Shown piece after piece: positions 11,676 through 22,439 of a stretch of 64,000 nt of DNA. How positions within the stretch are numbered: position 1 is the first letter of the stretch; every line of letters begins with the position of its first letter. A program made the position numbers and the translations under genes. The notes below the pieces were generated by a model. It had not been told where the DNA came from. It saw nothing but the letters and a program-made list of their open reading frames with translations, and searched no databases. The DNA comes from Gigaspora rosea (lineage: Eukaryota > Glomeromycota > Glomeromycetes > Diversisporales > Gigasporaceae), in the NCBI GenBank assembly GCA_003550325.1, contig QKWP01001157.1, positions 1 to 64,000 on the forward strand, read 5' to 3'.

Positions 11676-12750
11676 TGTGAGGATGTAGAATGTTCCTGGC
11701 AAACAGTAATATCTATAACTAGCTACTTTTCTATCCTAAACTACTAATACTATATATCTACAAGACTTAAATCCTAACGTGGCGGGCGGGAAAGAGGCGT
11801 TGATTGACTTGGTCCGAGAGTTAGGGCTTAAGGTCTTGCTGCGGCGGTTCCGAAATAAGATAAGTATCACTCTTATATATTTCCGGTATTACTTTCTTTA
11901 TTTTACGTAGGTAGTAATTAATATCTTTCTCTTTTCCTTAGGTTGAAATGGTCGATTTTAGTCTTGAACTTTGTTCACGGTGTCACGGGACAAGAGCAAT
12001 CGGGTTGCCGATTGGAGTTGACGTAATTTTCCTGGCGATCCCACGTGCTGGCGGAGTACGGGAATTAATTAGCGGGGTAGTTAATTGTACGATAAATTAG
12101 GTAATCAATGATCTAATCAATTCGGGTTTTATATAAATTGCTTTTGTCGATTACTAAGCCTTTTTATTCTTTTATGTTTTTAGTTGACGAAATCAGGTTT
12201 TACGATATTTCTCGAAGTTACGGTTTAATACGAAAGGGAAATTTTGGGGAAACGATAATGTCAAAGTTTCGAAGGGAAGTTTATCTTTACTTTCAGTTTG
12301 AAAATTTAAAAGAACAACTACCAACACTTCTACTCTTATTTCGAAGGTTATTCTTGAACTCCACACTTGAGTTTGCTTTATTTGAATGAAAAGAGGTCAG
12401 GTATTTATACTTTTTACATTGCTGCGTCTTTCATAATATTGTTATGAAACTATCAAGTCCTAACTAGTTTTTCTAAACTAATTATATTTGATATCCTTGA
12501 TATCTTTAATATCCTTGATATTCCTTGATATCTTTAATATACTAACTATCTCAGATCGTCGAATCAAGTTTAGGGCAGGTAAGGACGTACTATATCTCTA
12601 GGGGCTTATAGTATTATATACTAATCTCAAGGGGTCCTATACTTTAAACATAAATAATAGTATAACGAAAGAAGACTATATATATATTATACATAAAAAG
12701 AAGACTATAATGGGTATTTCAAGGGGCCGGGTACCCTGACACTTCTCACA
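11676..12750. mobile_element. Probable solo LTR
   Basis: A 1075 bp segment starting TGTGAGGATG and ending CTTCTCACA, so it has TG...CA ends with a short inverted tip TGTGAG. ACGT flanks both sides (11672-11675 and 12751-12754). The interior has a TATA-like TTTTATATAAAT near 12127 and no gene-length protein frame. Length, ends and 4 bp duplication fit an LTR left after recombination. Its family is not determined, and it is not the same LTR as at 12862. The short frame at 12138 lies inside and is not called. Confidence 0.6.
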
Positions 12751-12861
12751 ACGTACTGTACGAACTGTACGCTAAAATTTTGCTGATCACTTGTTTCAGC
12801 CAATCAGATGCCAGAAAAGAACAGTACGCACTGTACACTAAAAATTTTTCAGGTATCATAT

Positions 12862-13568
12862 TGTGAGCCGCAGAAATGTACCTCGGCTGCACGTGGTAAT
12901 CGAGGTGGCGTAGTATCGATTTCTCGGTTATGAAGATCACTTACCACCTTTGGGTTTCCCGTGGTTAAATCAGTTTTAATGGTTATAATGGTTATAATGG
13001 CTTTAGTGATTATAGTGATTTTAACGGTTATAGTGATTATATTGATTTTAATAGTTTTAGTGGTTAAATGGGATTTATTGGATTTATTGATTATAATGAT
13101 TATAATAGCTTTAACAGTTATAATAGTTTCTATGTAATGAAAGTATATAATAAAGGCCTTGCGCCCCAAGAAACATTATGGATTGTTTTGGTTATTGATA
13201 AACTACTTTCCTGTTACCCCCCACACTCACTAAATACACTAACGATCTACTACTAAGTGGCATAGTAGTACGATCATCTCCTGTATTGATTGTGCAAGTG
13301 ATTGTAATGTTACGCTGTCCGGTTGTTTCTCGACGAACTGAGGACCTCCGTGGTTATTGTTGTTTTCCAACTGTCTCGACGTACTGAGATAGTTTTGGTT
13401 GTTTATTTGTTTGTTGATAAGAGACTTACCCGAAGTATTGACGACCGAAGCCTTGAATATCCACTCGCCGAATCTAACACGCCTCCTTCGATACGGTTGT
13501 CCGGATTCTTGTTGATTTGGATTGGTTGGATTTGTGTCGATCCGGAAGAGCAGGATTTTCCGTTGTCA
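12862..13568 (+). repeat. Left LTR
   Basis: 707 bp, starting TGTGAGCCGCAG and ending CCGTTGTCA. It holds a block of 9 bp repeats (about 12970-13130, GGTTATAAT and variants) that produces misleading Ile/Val/Leu-rich frames on both strands. Confidence 0.85.
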
Positions 13569-13571
13569 TTT

Positions 13572-13583
13572 TGGTAGTGACTG
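13572..13583 (+). other. Putative primer-binding site
   Basis: TGGTAGTGACTG begins 3 bp after the left LTR. TGG complements the CCA end of a tRNA, as expected for minus-strand priming; the particular tRNA is not identified. Confidence 0.5.
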
Positions 13584-14544
13584 TGAGATCCGATATCCAA
13601 TACTGTGAGATTCGAAAAAGGAAGTAGATTAAGACAAATAAGATGTATGAAATCTATCAAGAAGTCCCCCACTGGAAACGAAGGAGTATCGAAGTCCAAT
13701 ACGCAGAAAAAAAACCAGAAGCCCTAAATCAAGAAAGAAAATTTGTCGAATAGAAACTGTTGAAGACCCCTACAGGAGTCGAGAAAAGAGTAAGAAACTC
13801 AGAATTGGTAAAAGAAACGATTACATGAGACGATTGGAACAAGAGTGTACTGCCCTTTTTGCCACACTTACCGAAGAACAGGCCGAAAGAGTTCAAGAAA
13901 TCATCGATGAGGCCTTTGGGAACCGTAATCTCGATGATAAACAGATTCCCCATGCCCTGGAATTTCTGTTGAAAGTACTAAAAGAAGTAATTTCGTTGGA
14001 TAGGGCAGAAGGTATCCGAACTCCCGTTGTTGCTGCCCCTAAACAAAAAGGTTTCAGAGGTGCCCCAAAAGTTCCCTCAAAGCTCCGACAAAAGAGACCC
14101 GCCATAACCAAAGTTGTAGACGCCTACCACGACCCCGTCAAACCTGTGGAAGAAGTAGCATATCTGAGCGTTGACTTACCATGTACTAGAACTCCCGTGG
14201 TTGTCCCCAAGAGCCAAAGCTTAAAACCAGACGTTACCACCCCAGAAATTCGTCCGGCAAAGCCCCGTCAAAAAGGTGTATACTCGACTGAGGATCTTGA
14301 GTCATACTATGTCCCTGGAATGCCTAGAGAAAGCTATATTGAAGAGTCACTTAACGAAAACCCGAAATAGGTTGGTAACAAATTAGACCTTGATGTAACT
14401 TTGGAAGACTAGATCGAAGGTTACCTAGGAGTCTTGCAGAATTGGATTCCAAAACTTGTAGGGCTTGAGGAAGAGAAAGCGAGCTTTTCTTATTCCAAAG
14501 AAATGAATAACCTTGGGTGCCGCAACGAATATGGAATGAAAAAT

Positions 14545-15501
14545 TAGGGATGTTACGGTCCGTCCTGGTCTGGTCTCGGTTCAAAAGACCGGGTCCGAGC
14601 AGCGGACCACAAACCAGACCAAATTTCATAACCGGCCCATGGACCGGTCCTAGTTTGGTCCGGTTCAAGGACCGGTCTACCTGCAGCCAATAGAAATGAA
14701 GAATTTTGACTATCATATTTCAAATTGGCTTATTAGTGTATGCACTATGGTTTTAAAAAACTTTATACCGTGCTACTATTCATGAGGTTTTGGTTACTAA
14801 CTTATATTGGATAATAGATCCTTTTTCTTGCTAAAAATTTTTTTTAGATTCAAACCAGTTGCTTTAATGAGAAATTCGACATTTGGGAATTTAATCATGG
14901 GATTTATAACGTAATATCCAATGATGTATAAAACGCGAAATAGCAGTAAGGTTCTTTATTTTATTAAAGAAATGTATTTGATTTTTGGTTTCATTTACAT
15001 TCTTGTTTTATGAATTTTAATAAAATAAAAAAATATATATAATTCGATTTACTCAAAAAAAAAATTGTATTGAGATTTCGAATGAACTGTATTCTAACGA
15101 TAATATGATATTTTATATAAATAAAAATGTAATAAAAAGATAATCGTAAAGCAGAACCGGATATAGAAATTATCCTGTTTGGGTTGTCAGGAACCAGTAA
15201 ATTTTTTAACCTTAATTCAATTTTTAGCAATTAAAGGTTATACACGAAAACCAATTTCAGTAAATCGATTTCGACTGAAGAATGTGCTTGCAATATTATT
15301 TTAGAACAAGTTTGATTTAGCCTCAATCGCATAGTTATGTATTTAAAGTAATACATAAAATATATATTAAATTATATAATCGCAGAATTTATTATGGACG
15401 GACCGATCTGGACTGGTCCCAATTTATGGACCGTGGACCGCTTAGACCGGTTCAAAAGACTGGTTCAGACCGCGGTCCTTGCCGGACCGTAACATACCCT
15501 A
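14545..15501. mobile_element. Non-autonomous hAT element, 8 bp TSD
   Basis: The ends are TAGGGATGTTACGGTCCG and its inverted partner. The perfect duplication TGAAAAAT lies at 14537-14544 and 15502-15509. Both termini are dense in GGACCGG/CCGGTCC words, while the middle 700 bp is AT-rich and non-coding. TSD length and TAGGG tips are diagnostic of hAT. It interrupts the retrotransposon frame, so it is younger than that insertion or than the master copy. Confidence 0.9.
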
Positions 15502-17122
15502 TGAAAAATAATAAAGATAAACCTAAGGTATTAAAAAGGGATGAAAGTGGACTTAAAAAGGATACTTATTCGATGCATACTATGTACCAAGGGTCTGCTG
15601 ATATAAGAAATATTGACTATCATTCCAAAATCGTTGTTGAAAAAGTCAAAAGCGTAGGAAGCAGCGCCAAGGAAGATCACAAGGCAATTGCGGAACATGT
15701 TGATAAAGAAATCATTTTTGTTTGCAAGGAAAGAATCAAAAATGAGGCAGTCACTGAGCATCAAAAGTCGGTTGGGATGGATGACGCTCGTGAAACGAAA
15801 TTAGAAGAATTGAATCAGAAGGGGGAAAGAAAAACGGTGAACGTACCTACAAGACCTGAAGATGAGATTTTGGATAACGAAGTTGGAAACGATGACGGAA
15901 CTAACGAAGGAAGGGATATCGGTTGAGTTGAAAAACCGCTTAAAAAGGATGCCCTAAGTTGAGCATGTGAGGAATGGAATGAGAAAATTGATGAATTCTT
16001 AAAGACCGTGGGTGAAGCGAAGAAACTAACCTGGATGAAACCTTCTAGAACTGAAGAAACATCGTATGCTGGTTGTTGTTATCAAGATGAAATCGGAGTA
16101 AAAGTATATGAAACGCTCGAAGGATATTTAGGACTTGTTGGGAATGACGACTCGGATGGACATTTTGACCCCAGAGGATTCTACGAGCGAAATGAAAGTG
16201 GTCTTGTAAATTCCTGCGAAAGATGGAAGAAAAGAGTTACCAATTTTTTGAAGCACGTTGAGGATAATTCAAACAAAGTTGAAAAGAAGAAAAATGCACC
16301 TAATCAAATCCGGACATAGGATGTTGTCCTCAGTCAAGTTGTGCAAGGACCTGCGGAAGGAGAAACACTACGTTGTGCGTGTGGATCGTGGTTGAAGAAA
16401 GTGGAGGAATTTCAAAGTAAGGATTAGTTGTATGAGGAGGGTAAGCCAAAGAAGCTGATCGGAGTAAAACGCGCCGAAATCAAAGACTCATCGAAGGTTG
16501 GTGACAGAGAAGGAATCGGGGTCGAAAATGAAGTAATCTGGAAATCTTCTGATATCGGTATTGAAGAAGGAATGATGAATATTGGACGCTGTTATCGGGA
16601 TGGAATCGAATGGTATGTGAAACGTGGTGAATTTGACCCTGGAGGATTTTACTATCAAAGTGGAATTGTGGCTGTGAAATATGAAGAGAAAGCATTAGAA
16701 CTATACCCGAAACCTGCTAAAGATAAAGACCCTGATACACAAGATTACCTTGGAAATAGAAGCTTCGCAATAATAATATTGAAAAATACCTGTGAAAATT
16801 GAACACAAAAAGTGAACGCACACTGGTGTGGGATTACGGGTAAATTGAGCAATTCCAGAAAGGAAGAATTTGGACCTGAACAAGTCCTGACATTCGACGC
16901 TGCTGCCGGTAGGGTGAAAGAATCGGTGAAAATGGAACCGAATCGAAGTAAAGGGAAGATGGAGTTAGAAAAGTTAGCCGAAAGTCGACATATGATGAAC
17001 TTAACCAAGGAAAATTTCCAATACTTACTAACTCGCTGGTCCTGCTCTCAAATCTTCGACCCTGGCGGAATGTTTCTTGGAAAAGCACAACAAAGAGAAT
17101 GGTCTCGTGGAACTTCGACCTT

Positions 17123-17136
17123 AAGTAGGGGAGAAA
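17123..17136 (+). other. Polypurine tract
   Basis: AAGTAGGGGAGAAA directly abuts the right LTR, as expected for plus-strand priming. Confidence 0.65.
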
Positions 17137-17826
17137 TGTGAGCCGCAGAAATGTACCTCGGCTGCACGTGGTAATCGAGGTGGCGTAGTATCGATTTCTC
17201 GGTTATGAAGATCACTTTCCACCTTTGGGTTTCCCGTGGTTAAATCGGTTTTAATGGTTATAATGGTTATAATGGCTTTAGTGATTATGGTGATTTTAAC
17301 GGTTATAGTGATTATATTGATTTTAATAGTTTTAGTGGTTAAATGGGATTTATTGGATTTATTGATTATAATGATTATAATAGCTTTAACGGTTATAATG
17401 GTTTCTATGTAATTAAAGTATATAATAAAGGCCTTGCGCCCAAGAAACATTATGGATTGTTTTGGTTATTGATAAACTACTTTCCTGTTACCCCCCACAC
17501 TCACTAAATACACTAACGATCTACTACTAAGTGGCATAGTAGTATTGATTGTGCAAGTGATTGTAACGTTACGCTGTCCGGTTGTTTCTCGATGAACTGA
17601 GGACCTCCGTGGTTATTGTTGTTTTCCAACTGTCTCGACGTACTGAGATAGTTGTGGTTGTGTTATTTGTTTGTTGATAAGAGACTTACCCGAAGTATTG
17701 ACGACCGAAGCCTTGAATATCCACTCGCCAAATCTAACACGCCTCCTTCGATACGGTTGTCCGGATCCTTGTTGATTTGGATTGGTTGGATTTTGTCGAC
17801 CCGGAAGAGCAGGTTTTCCGTTGTCA
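17137..17826 (+). repeat. Right LTR
   Basis: 690 bp, a direct copy of the left LTR with the same TG...CA ends, lacking about 15 bp present at about 13269 in the left copy. It is followed by ATAT, the 4 bp target duplication. Confidence 0.85.
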
Positions 17827-17849
17827 ATATAAATGGCACATTACTAATG

Positions 17850-18005
17850 ATGCTGACGCAACTCACGTGACCTGACGCAACTACTCACGTGACCTTAAAA
17901 ACATATTGGTTGAGCTGCGTCATGCGTCATGCGTCAGTGACGCAACTTATGGTTTCGTCATGTTGCGTCAATGTTTCGTCATTCTTCATCAGCTGCGTCA
18001 AGCAT
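17850..18005. repeat. Cluster of TGACGCAA / TTGCGTCA words
   Basis: TGACGCAA, TGCGTCA and TTTCGTCA occur about ten times in 150 bp in both orientations, with CACGTGACC between the first ones. A related cluster lies at 25025-25125 (TGACGAAA and TTTCGTC) and starts with the similar AATGATGC-TGACG. This looks like the subterminal repeat zone of a transposon whose partner end I could not place. Confidence 0.5.
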
Positions 18006-18826
18006 ATATGCACATGACTAGTCGGGATACGTCGGAGTGCATCTGGATCATGGTCGGCTGGATCGGAATTGATCAATTTTGCCCCAAGATTTTACTAATA
18101 CTGTAATAAACCATATCTATTCATTAAGCAAAAAATGCCCAGCTAATAATTTTGCTATGGAACCTGCTAACAGCTAGGCTAAGCGCCGACCTAGATCCGA
18201 CGAATCCGACCCGGAAATTTTGGGTCAGCCCTGTAAAAATCGTCTTTTTAAAACTTCTAGTGAATAGCTAGCTACCAGCAAAATTGGCAATTTTTTGATT
18301 TGGTTCTATACTTTAGACAGTTGGAATTAATTCTTCGGTTAACATCACCCGCTCTTCCTCAGTTGAAGTCACCCTCGAAAAATGACAACCAATCAAAACG
18401 CTGGATAACTTTCGCCGATCACTTGATTTACATCGACCAATAAAATTGGACTATAGTTGTTCATTTTATATTTTACCAGCCTTACCCAAGAGCCCTAGAA
18501 AGTGGTGGCATCCTAACTTCGTCGGCAAAAAATGGCTGTCAATTTATGCCAATATATGTAAAACGACAGAAGAATCAACTTCAAGTGGCCTTAGTAAAAT
18601 TAAATAAAAAAATTTGAATTTAGTTCAGTAATTACCAATAAATCTTCACTAAATTTTTTCAAAAATTGGAATATCAAATTAAAATCGTAAATTTTCTTTT
18701 TTTGAATTTTAAACGAGATTTCTCGGCAGCTAATTATTCAAATTCGATGAATTTTTTTAATCATTTGAATCCATAAAACTAAATAATAAATTTATCAAAA
18801 AATTAAAAAACAATTTAGTCGTAGCT
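18006..18826. other. No recognised gene
   Basis: The segment at 18325-18395 (CGGTTAACATCA with CTCTTCC downstream) has a relative at 63405-63465, so it belongs to some dispersed repeat. The tip GGGTCAGCCCTG near 18222 could be one end of a hAT element. No coding signal. Confidence 0.45.
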
Positions 18827-20103
18827 TCTTTTTTATAGGCAACTAAACTTTGAATGAAGATTACTTGCCACTCAACAGGTCAAACCCAAATAAACCTTTT
18901 TATTTAATTTTATGAATTTATAGAATTAAAATAAAAAAAAACTTAATTGAATTTGATCGGTGAGTGTCGAGTAATATTCGATCAAGTTTAGGTACCCTAT
19001 ATAAAAGATGCTGTAATTGAATTTTTTAACTTTTGAATATTGCTCGACAATCAGCTATCCGAATCTTTTTATTTTAATTCTATAAACTTATTTGAATGAA
19101 AATAAAGTTTTCATATAATTAGAATAGTGATTGCCGAGAAATCTTCGTTTAAAATTTAAAGACCAAAATTAAACCAATTTAAGGTTAGTGTAAGGGTTAG
19201 CTTTGGGAACAGAAGGACTTATAGTTTATAATAAAATTTGCAAGGAATATTTTTTGTTAGAGCCCGAAGGATGGTTTCATAAGCAACATTTGAGTTATCA
19301 TATGCACCCGTGCTTATACACTATTGTACAAATAATAATTACCAAAATTCTATTACACATTACAAATGATATGTGTTGACCCGGCCCATCAGCCGGGCGG
19401 TGAAAGGGTTGGCCCTTGACCTATATCACTGTGTACCGGCACGGCCAAATATAGTTAAAAATTTTTCGTCCAATAGGAATTCATTGTATAGATTATAATT
19501 ATTGGTTACATCAGAGGTAGAGCGTTTTTAAGCATTTACATGCGTGCGATTTTCTAGTATTATGACGTAATTTTAGCTATTCTCACATTGAAACGTTCAA
19601 ATTATAAGATTATTTTGCAATTTTGTTCGGTTAAAAACTTTGCTAACAATATATTCGATGCTGTCGACTTGGCCGAGTAATTTTGGCAGCTGGGTCAGCC
19701 CGAGAGTTGGTGTCGACCTGTATCACTATACATTACTCTTTTTATATGTTTTTGAAAAACTTTAACTAAAGATTTTTCGATAACCGACTATCCGAATTCG
19801 ATGAAAATTTTGTTCGAATTTGAATAGCTAGCTTTCGAGAAATATTCATCAAATTTAAAAAATTTAATCACAACTTTTTTATAGATGCCTAAATTTTGAA
19901 CGAAGATTGCTCGGCATTCTCCTGATCAAATTCGATTAATTTTCCATTTATTTCTATAAATTCATTAATTTAAATAAAAACATTTTAATTTAATTTGACC
20001 CGGTGAATGCAGAGCAATCATTTTTCAAAATTTATGTATCCATAAAAAAGAAGCTGCGCCTAAATTGTTTTTAACTTTTTCGACAACTAGCCATCCAAAT
20101 TCG

Positions 20104-20149
<46 letters not shown>

Positions 20150-20380
20150 TTCTAAGCATTCACATAATTAAAAAAAAACTTTCTCAAATTTGGATATTTG
20201 GTTATCGAAATAAGGAAAAACAAAACTTTGCCCTTTTTTTTGATTTTAAGCTTTTGAAAAAATTTTAGTGACAAATTCTCTGATTTTTTTTTTATTTTAA
20301 CTCTACAAATGTATAAAATTAAAATTAAAATTTACCAAATTTGATCCGGTAGTTATTGAGAAAGAAGTTCAAAAAAACTC
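18827..20380. repeat. Diverged relatives of the ~200 bp hairpin units
   Basis: Several imperfect palindromes recur with arms like GAAGATTGCTCGGCATTC and GATCAAATTCGATTAA, around A/T-rich loops. They have the same architecture as 1637-2770 but less sequence identity. A GC-richer insert at 19375-19735 contains two direct copies of a CCTRTATCACT-type segment. Confidence 0.5.
20109..20147 (+). repeat. Poly(T) tract of 39 bases
   Basis: An uninterrupted T run. It could be the reverse of a retroposon A tail or a slippage product; nothing retroposon-like is visible beside it. Confidence 0.9.
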
Positions 20381-20809
20381 AAGATCTCCAATTTTGTTGA
20401 TCGGAAGTGGTGTCGGAAGGATCATCACGGATTTTTTTTGCCATGTCTGACTATGATACAATCACAATAGTTTGACATACATGTATGATCTATTTTCGAC
20501 GATCCTAATAACTAGTTTTTAATCCTCTATATTGAATTTACGAGTCCAATTCTTGTATACACGGCGTAAACTCTATATTTCTACTCCTTACCTTAGTTGT
20601 CCGTTGACTTCAGTCTTAATAAAATTTGTGAAAATTAGTATAATGGTTATCAAAAAGGTCACACTTCAAGTTATATATTCATGCAATTGACCAGTAGAAA
20701 TACCTAAATTCCGTGTATAACACATGAAAAATTCTTAAACATTTGTGTTACCTCTCATCAAATTAAAATTTCTAAATTAACCAACCATTAAATGTCCTCC
20801 CATAAAATA
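20381..20809. other. No recognised gene
   Basis: No coding frame, repeat or motif that I can support. Confidence 0.5.
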
Positions 20810-21140
20810 AAATGACTGCATTTTTGTTTACAACTTAGTCAACTTAAGACGTCTGTGTATTGTTTATTAACTTAGCCATCTTAAGATGACTTGAGAAGCC
20901 TGTATTTTTGAACATTATTAATTACATATTTAGTCGACGACTTAAGATGACTTAATATAGCTTAAACATCCTATTTTGAACATAATTCTGTAATTTATTA
21001 ATTTAATCAACTTAAGATGATTTAAAATATCTGCATTTTTATTTATTAACTTAGCAACTTAAGATGGCTTGAGACATCTGCATCATATGCATTATTGTTT
21101 ATTATTTAGCTAACTTAAGACGACTTGAAACATTTTACAT
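20810..21140 (+). repeat. Degenerate tandem repeat, ACTTAAGATGACTT
   Basis: About six units, spaced roughly 45-75 bp, share ACTTAAGATGACTTGA, then CATCTGCATTTTT, then TTATTAACTTAG. Spacing varies through small indels. Confidence 0.7.
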
Positions 21141-21411
21141 CTTTTAAGTGTTTATTTTAGGTGCCATAAGACTGCGTACAAAGTCAATTTATTTTAGTCT
21201 GTACTTGATTAATTTAAATTTATTGATTGGTTTTTTGCTTTTTTTGTGATTTTATTAGTCGAATATTAAAATATTAATTTAAGGCAGCATCATTATTTCT
21301 ATGATTACCTTTTTGACAAATTTAATATACAGATTACGTAACTTTCTCGATGATTTCACTTGAGCCTTTCGGAATGGCTTTTTATTAAGTAATTTCACAT
21401 TTTTACGAAAA

Positions 21412-21422
21412 TATATAAATAG
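21412..21422 (+). promoter_or_regulatory. Possible TATA box
   Basis: TATATAAATAG lies about 115 bp upstream of the ATG at 21537. In such AT-rich DNA a chance match is quite possible. Confidence 0.25.
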
Positions 21423-21536
21423 TACCCGATTTCAGCCTTTTGTCATAACTTTTTATGACCAATTTACAAACTTAATCGAATTTTACATTCAAATTGTAGT
21501 GTATGTTAGAGTCAATTTCTTTTAATTTTTTTAAAA

Positions 21537-21755
21537 ATGTCAAACGAACATGAATGTAAAAATCATCCAGAATATGAAGACCCGCCTGACCCGTCTGAAC
21601 TATATTTCCAATGGTCTGCGGATTCTCTTGAGAATGAAAATAAACAACTCTGTCGTGAAATTGAACTCCTTAAAAAAGAGAAATACTCTTTGAGAAATAC
21701 TCTTTTTTTTCTTATTGCTACAATTCTAAAATATTCAAAAGTTTTATTAAATTAA
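21537..21755 (+). CDS. Small acidic/coiled-coil hypothetical protein
   Basis: 72 residues from ATG 21537 to TAA. The N-terminal half is polar and proline-rich (CKNHPEYEDPPDPSELYF). Residues about 32-55 (ENENKQLCREIELLKKEKYS) have heptad-like Leu/Ile spacing, suggesting a short coiled coil. The last 20 residues are hydrophobic and could be a tail anchor. The composition is protein-like and unlike the Ile/Phe/Asn noise of chance ORFs here, and a possible TATA lies upstream. I recognise no family. It might be an N-terminal exon rather than a complete gene. Confidence 0.45.
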   Translation: MSNEHECKNHPEYEDPPDPSELYFQWSADSLENENKQLCREIELLKKEKYSLRNTLFFLIATILKYSKVLLN

Positions 21756-22224
21756 CTATCAAATAGACGACTGGTTCGTCTATAGTTTATTATTTAATCT
21801 CTAATCAATATTATATATAATCTTTCTTATAATCATAGCATCGTCAATTTTTATTTATTTTAATTATGAAGTAATAATTTATTAATATAATATGCCTAAT
21901 TTTTTTTTACTTTTCGAAATTTTTTAAAAATATTGCCTTTCTGCTTCACCATTTTGCTTCGTATTTGTTTATGTTTCCACCTACTCGTAAGTTTTCAAAG
22001 GCTATGTGTAAACTACAATAAATACTAGCTAGAATCAATATTGTTTGGAAACCTTGCCGAATTTCTTATTTAAATAATATCGATAATTCTATTTTATAAA
22101 ACAAGAAAAAAATGATGCTAACTGATTTGTGAATTTATATTTAACCCGATTCGAATATAAAACCGGGTTTTATTTTATCTAATTCGAAAATCGAATTTAA
22201 TAAAACCAGTTTTTTCGGAAGAAT
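21756..22224. other. No gene; partial palindrome at 22145-22212
   Basis: AT-rich. AAAACCGGGTTTTATT and AATAAAACCAGTTTT form an imperfect inverted pair at the right side. Confidence 0.45.
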
Positions 22225-22386
22225 CTGGGTTTACAGCTGTTTTCACAAATTTTCGAATTCGGTGTTATCGAATTACCGTAATGCCGAAAATCCAATTCTT
22301 ATAACACCGAATTCAAAAACTTATCGAATTCGGCCAAATAATTTTTATTAGTTTTCCCCGAATTTATGAAAACAACTGTAAAACAG
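22225..22386. mobile_element. Short palindromic MITE
   Basis: The ends TTTACAGCTGTTTTCACAAAT and, inverted, TTTACAGTTGTTTTCATAAAT enclose an inner palindrome on AATTCGGTGTTATCGAATT. 162 bp, non-coding. Confidence 0.6.
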
Positions 22387-22439
22387 GGTTAATTTTGAGC
22401 AAAGATTAAAACCGGATCTTATAAATAAAACCGGTTCCG

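Larger units (their letters stand above)
13825..17141 (+). pseudogene. Sel1-like internal frame of the LTR element, seven stops
   Basis: One frame runs from ATG 13825 to the TGA at the right LTR edge. If the 965 bp hAT insertion plus TSD are disregarded, the frame is unbroken in phase. It is interrupted by stops at 14368, 14410, 15924, 15960, 16317, 16425 and 16800, all TAG or TGA and never TAA, with no frameshift. The first 181 residues are basic and proline-rich, of unknown function. After that come decayed Sel1-type motifs (NLGCRNEYGM, YAGCCYQDEIGV, MMNIGRCYRDGI) and a module beginning FDPxG that occurs three times (near 16162, 16630 and 17060). Sel1 repeats are helical scaffold repeats, so a captured host-like protein is likely. 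No polymerase or integrase motif is present. The Sel1 call is by eye. Confidence 0.6.
12862..17826 (+). mobile_element. Non-autonomous LTR retrotransposon carrying Sel1-like frame
   Basis: Two direct long terminal repeats (12862-13568 and 17137-17826) enclose 3.6 kb. ATAT flanks both outer edges. A primer-binding-like TGG follows the left LTR and a purine tract precedes the right one. There is no reverse transcriptase, RNase H, integrase or protease; the interior instead has one long, stop-interrupted frame with Sel1-like segments. By eye the LTRs differ at roughly 15 positions plus a few indels (one of about 14-15 bp), so insertion is fairly recent. The interior is more GC-rich than the surroundings. 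A 957 bp hAT element has inserted inside. The best label is a LARD-like element moved in trans. Confidence 0.85.

Noticed and set aside
12849..13256. Ile/Val/Thr-rich ORFs on both strands in the left LTR (and 17121-17450 in the right)
   Set aside because: They are read from 9 bp LTR repeats (GGTTATAAT) and appear on both strands at once.
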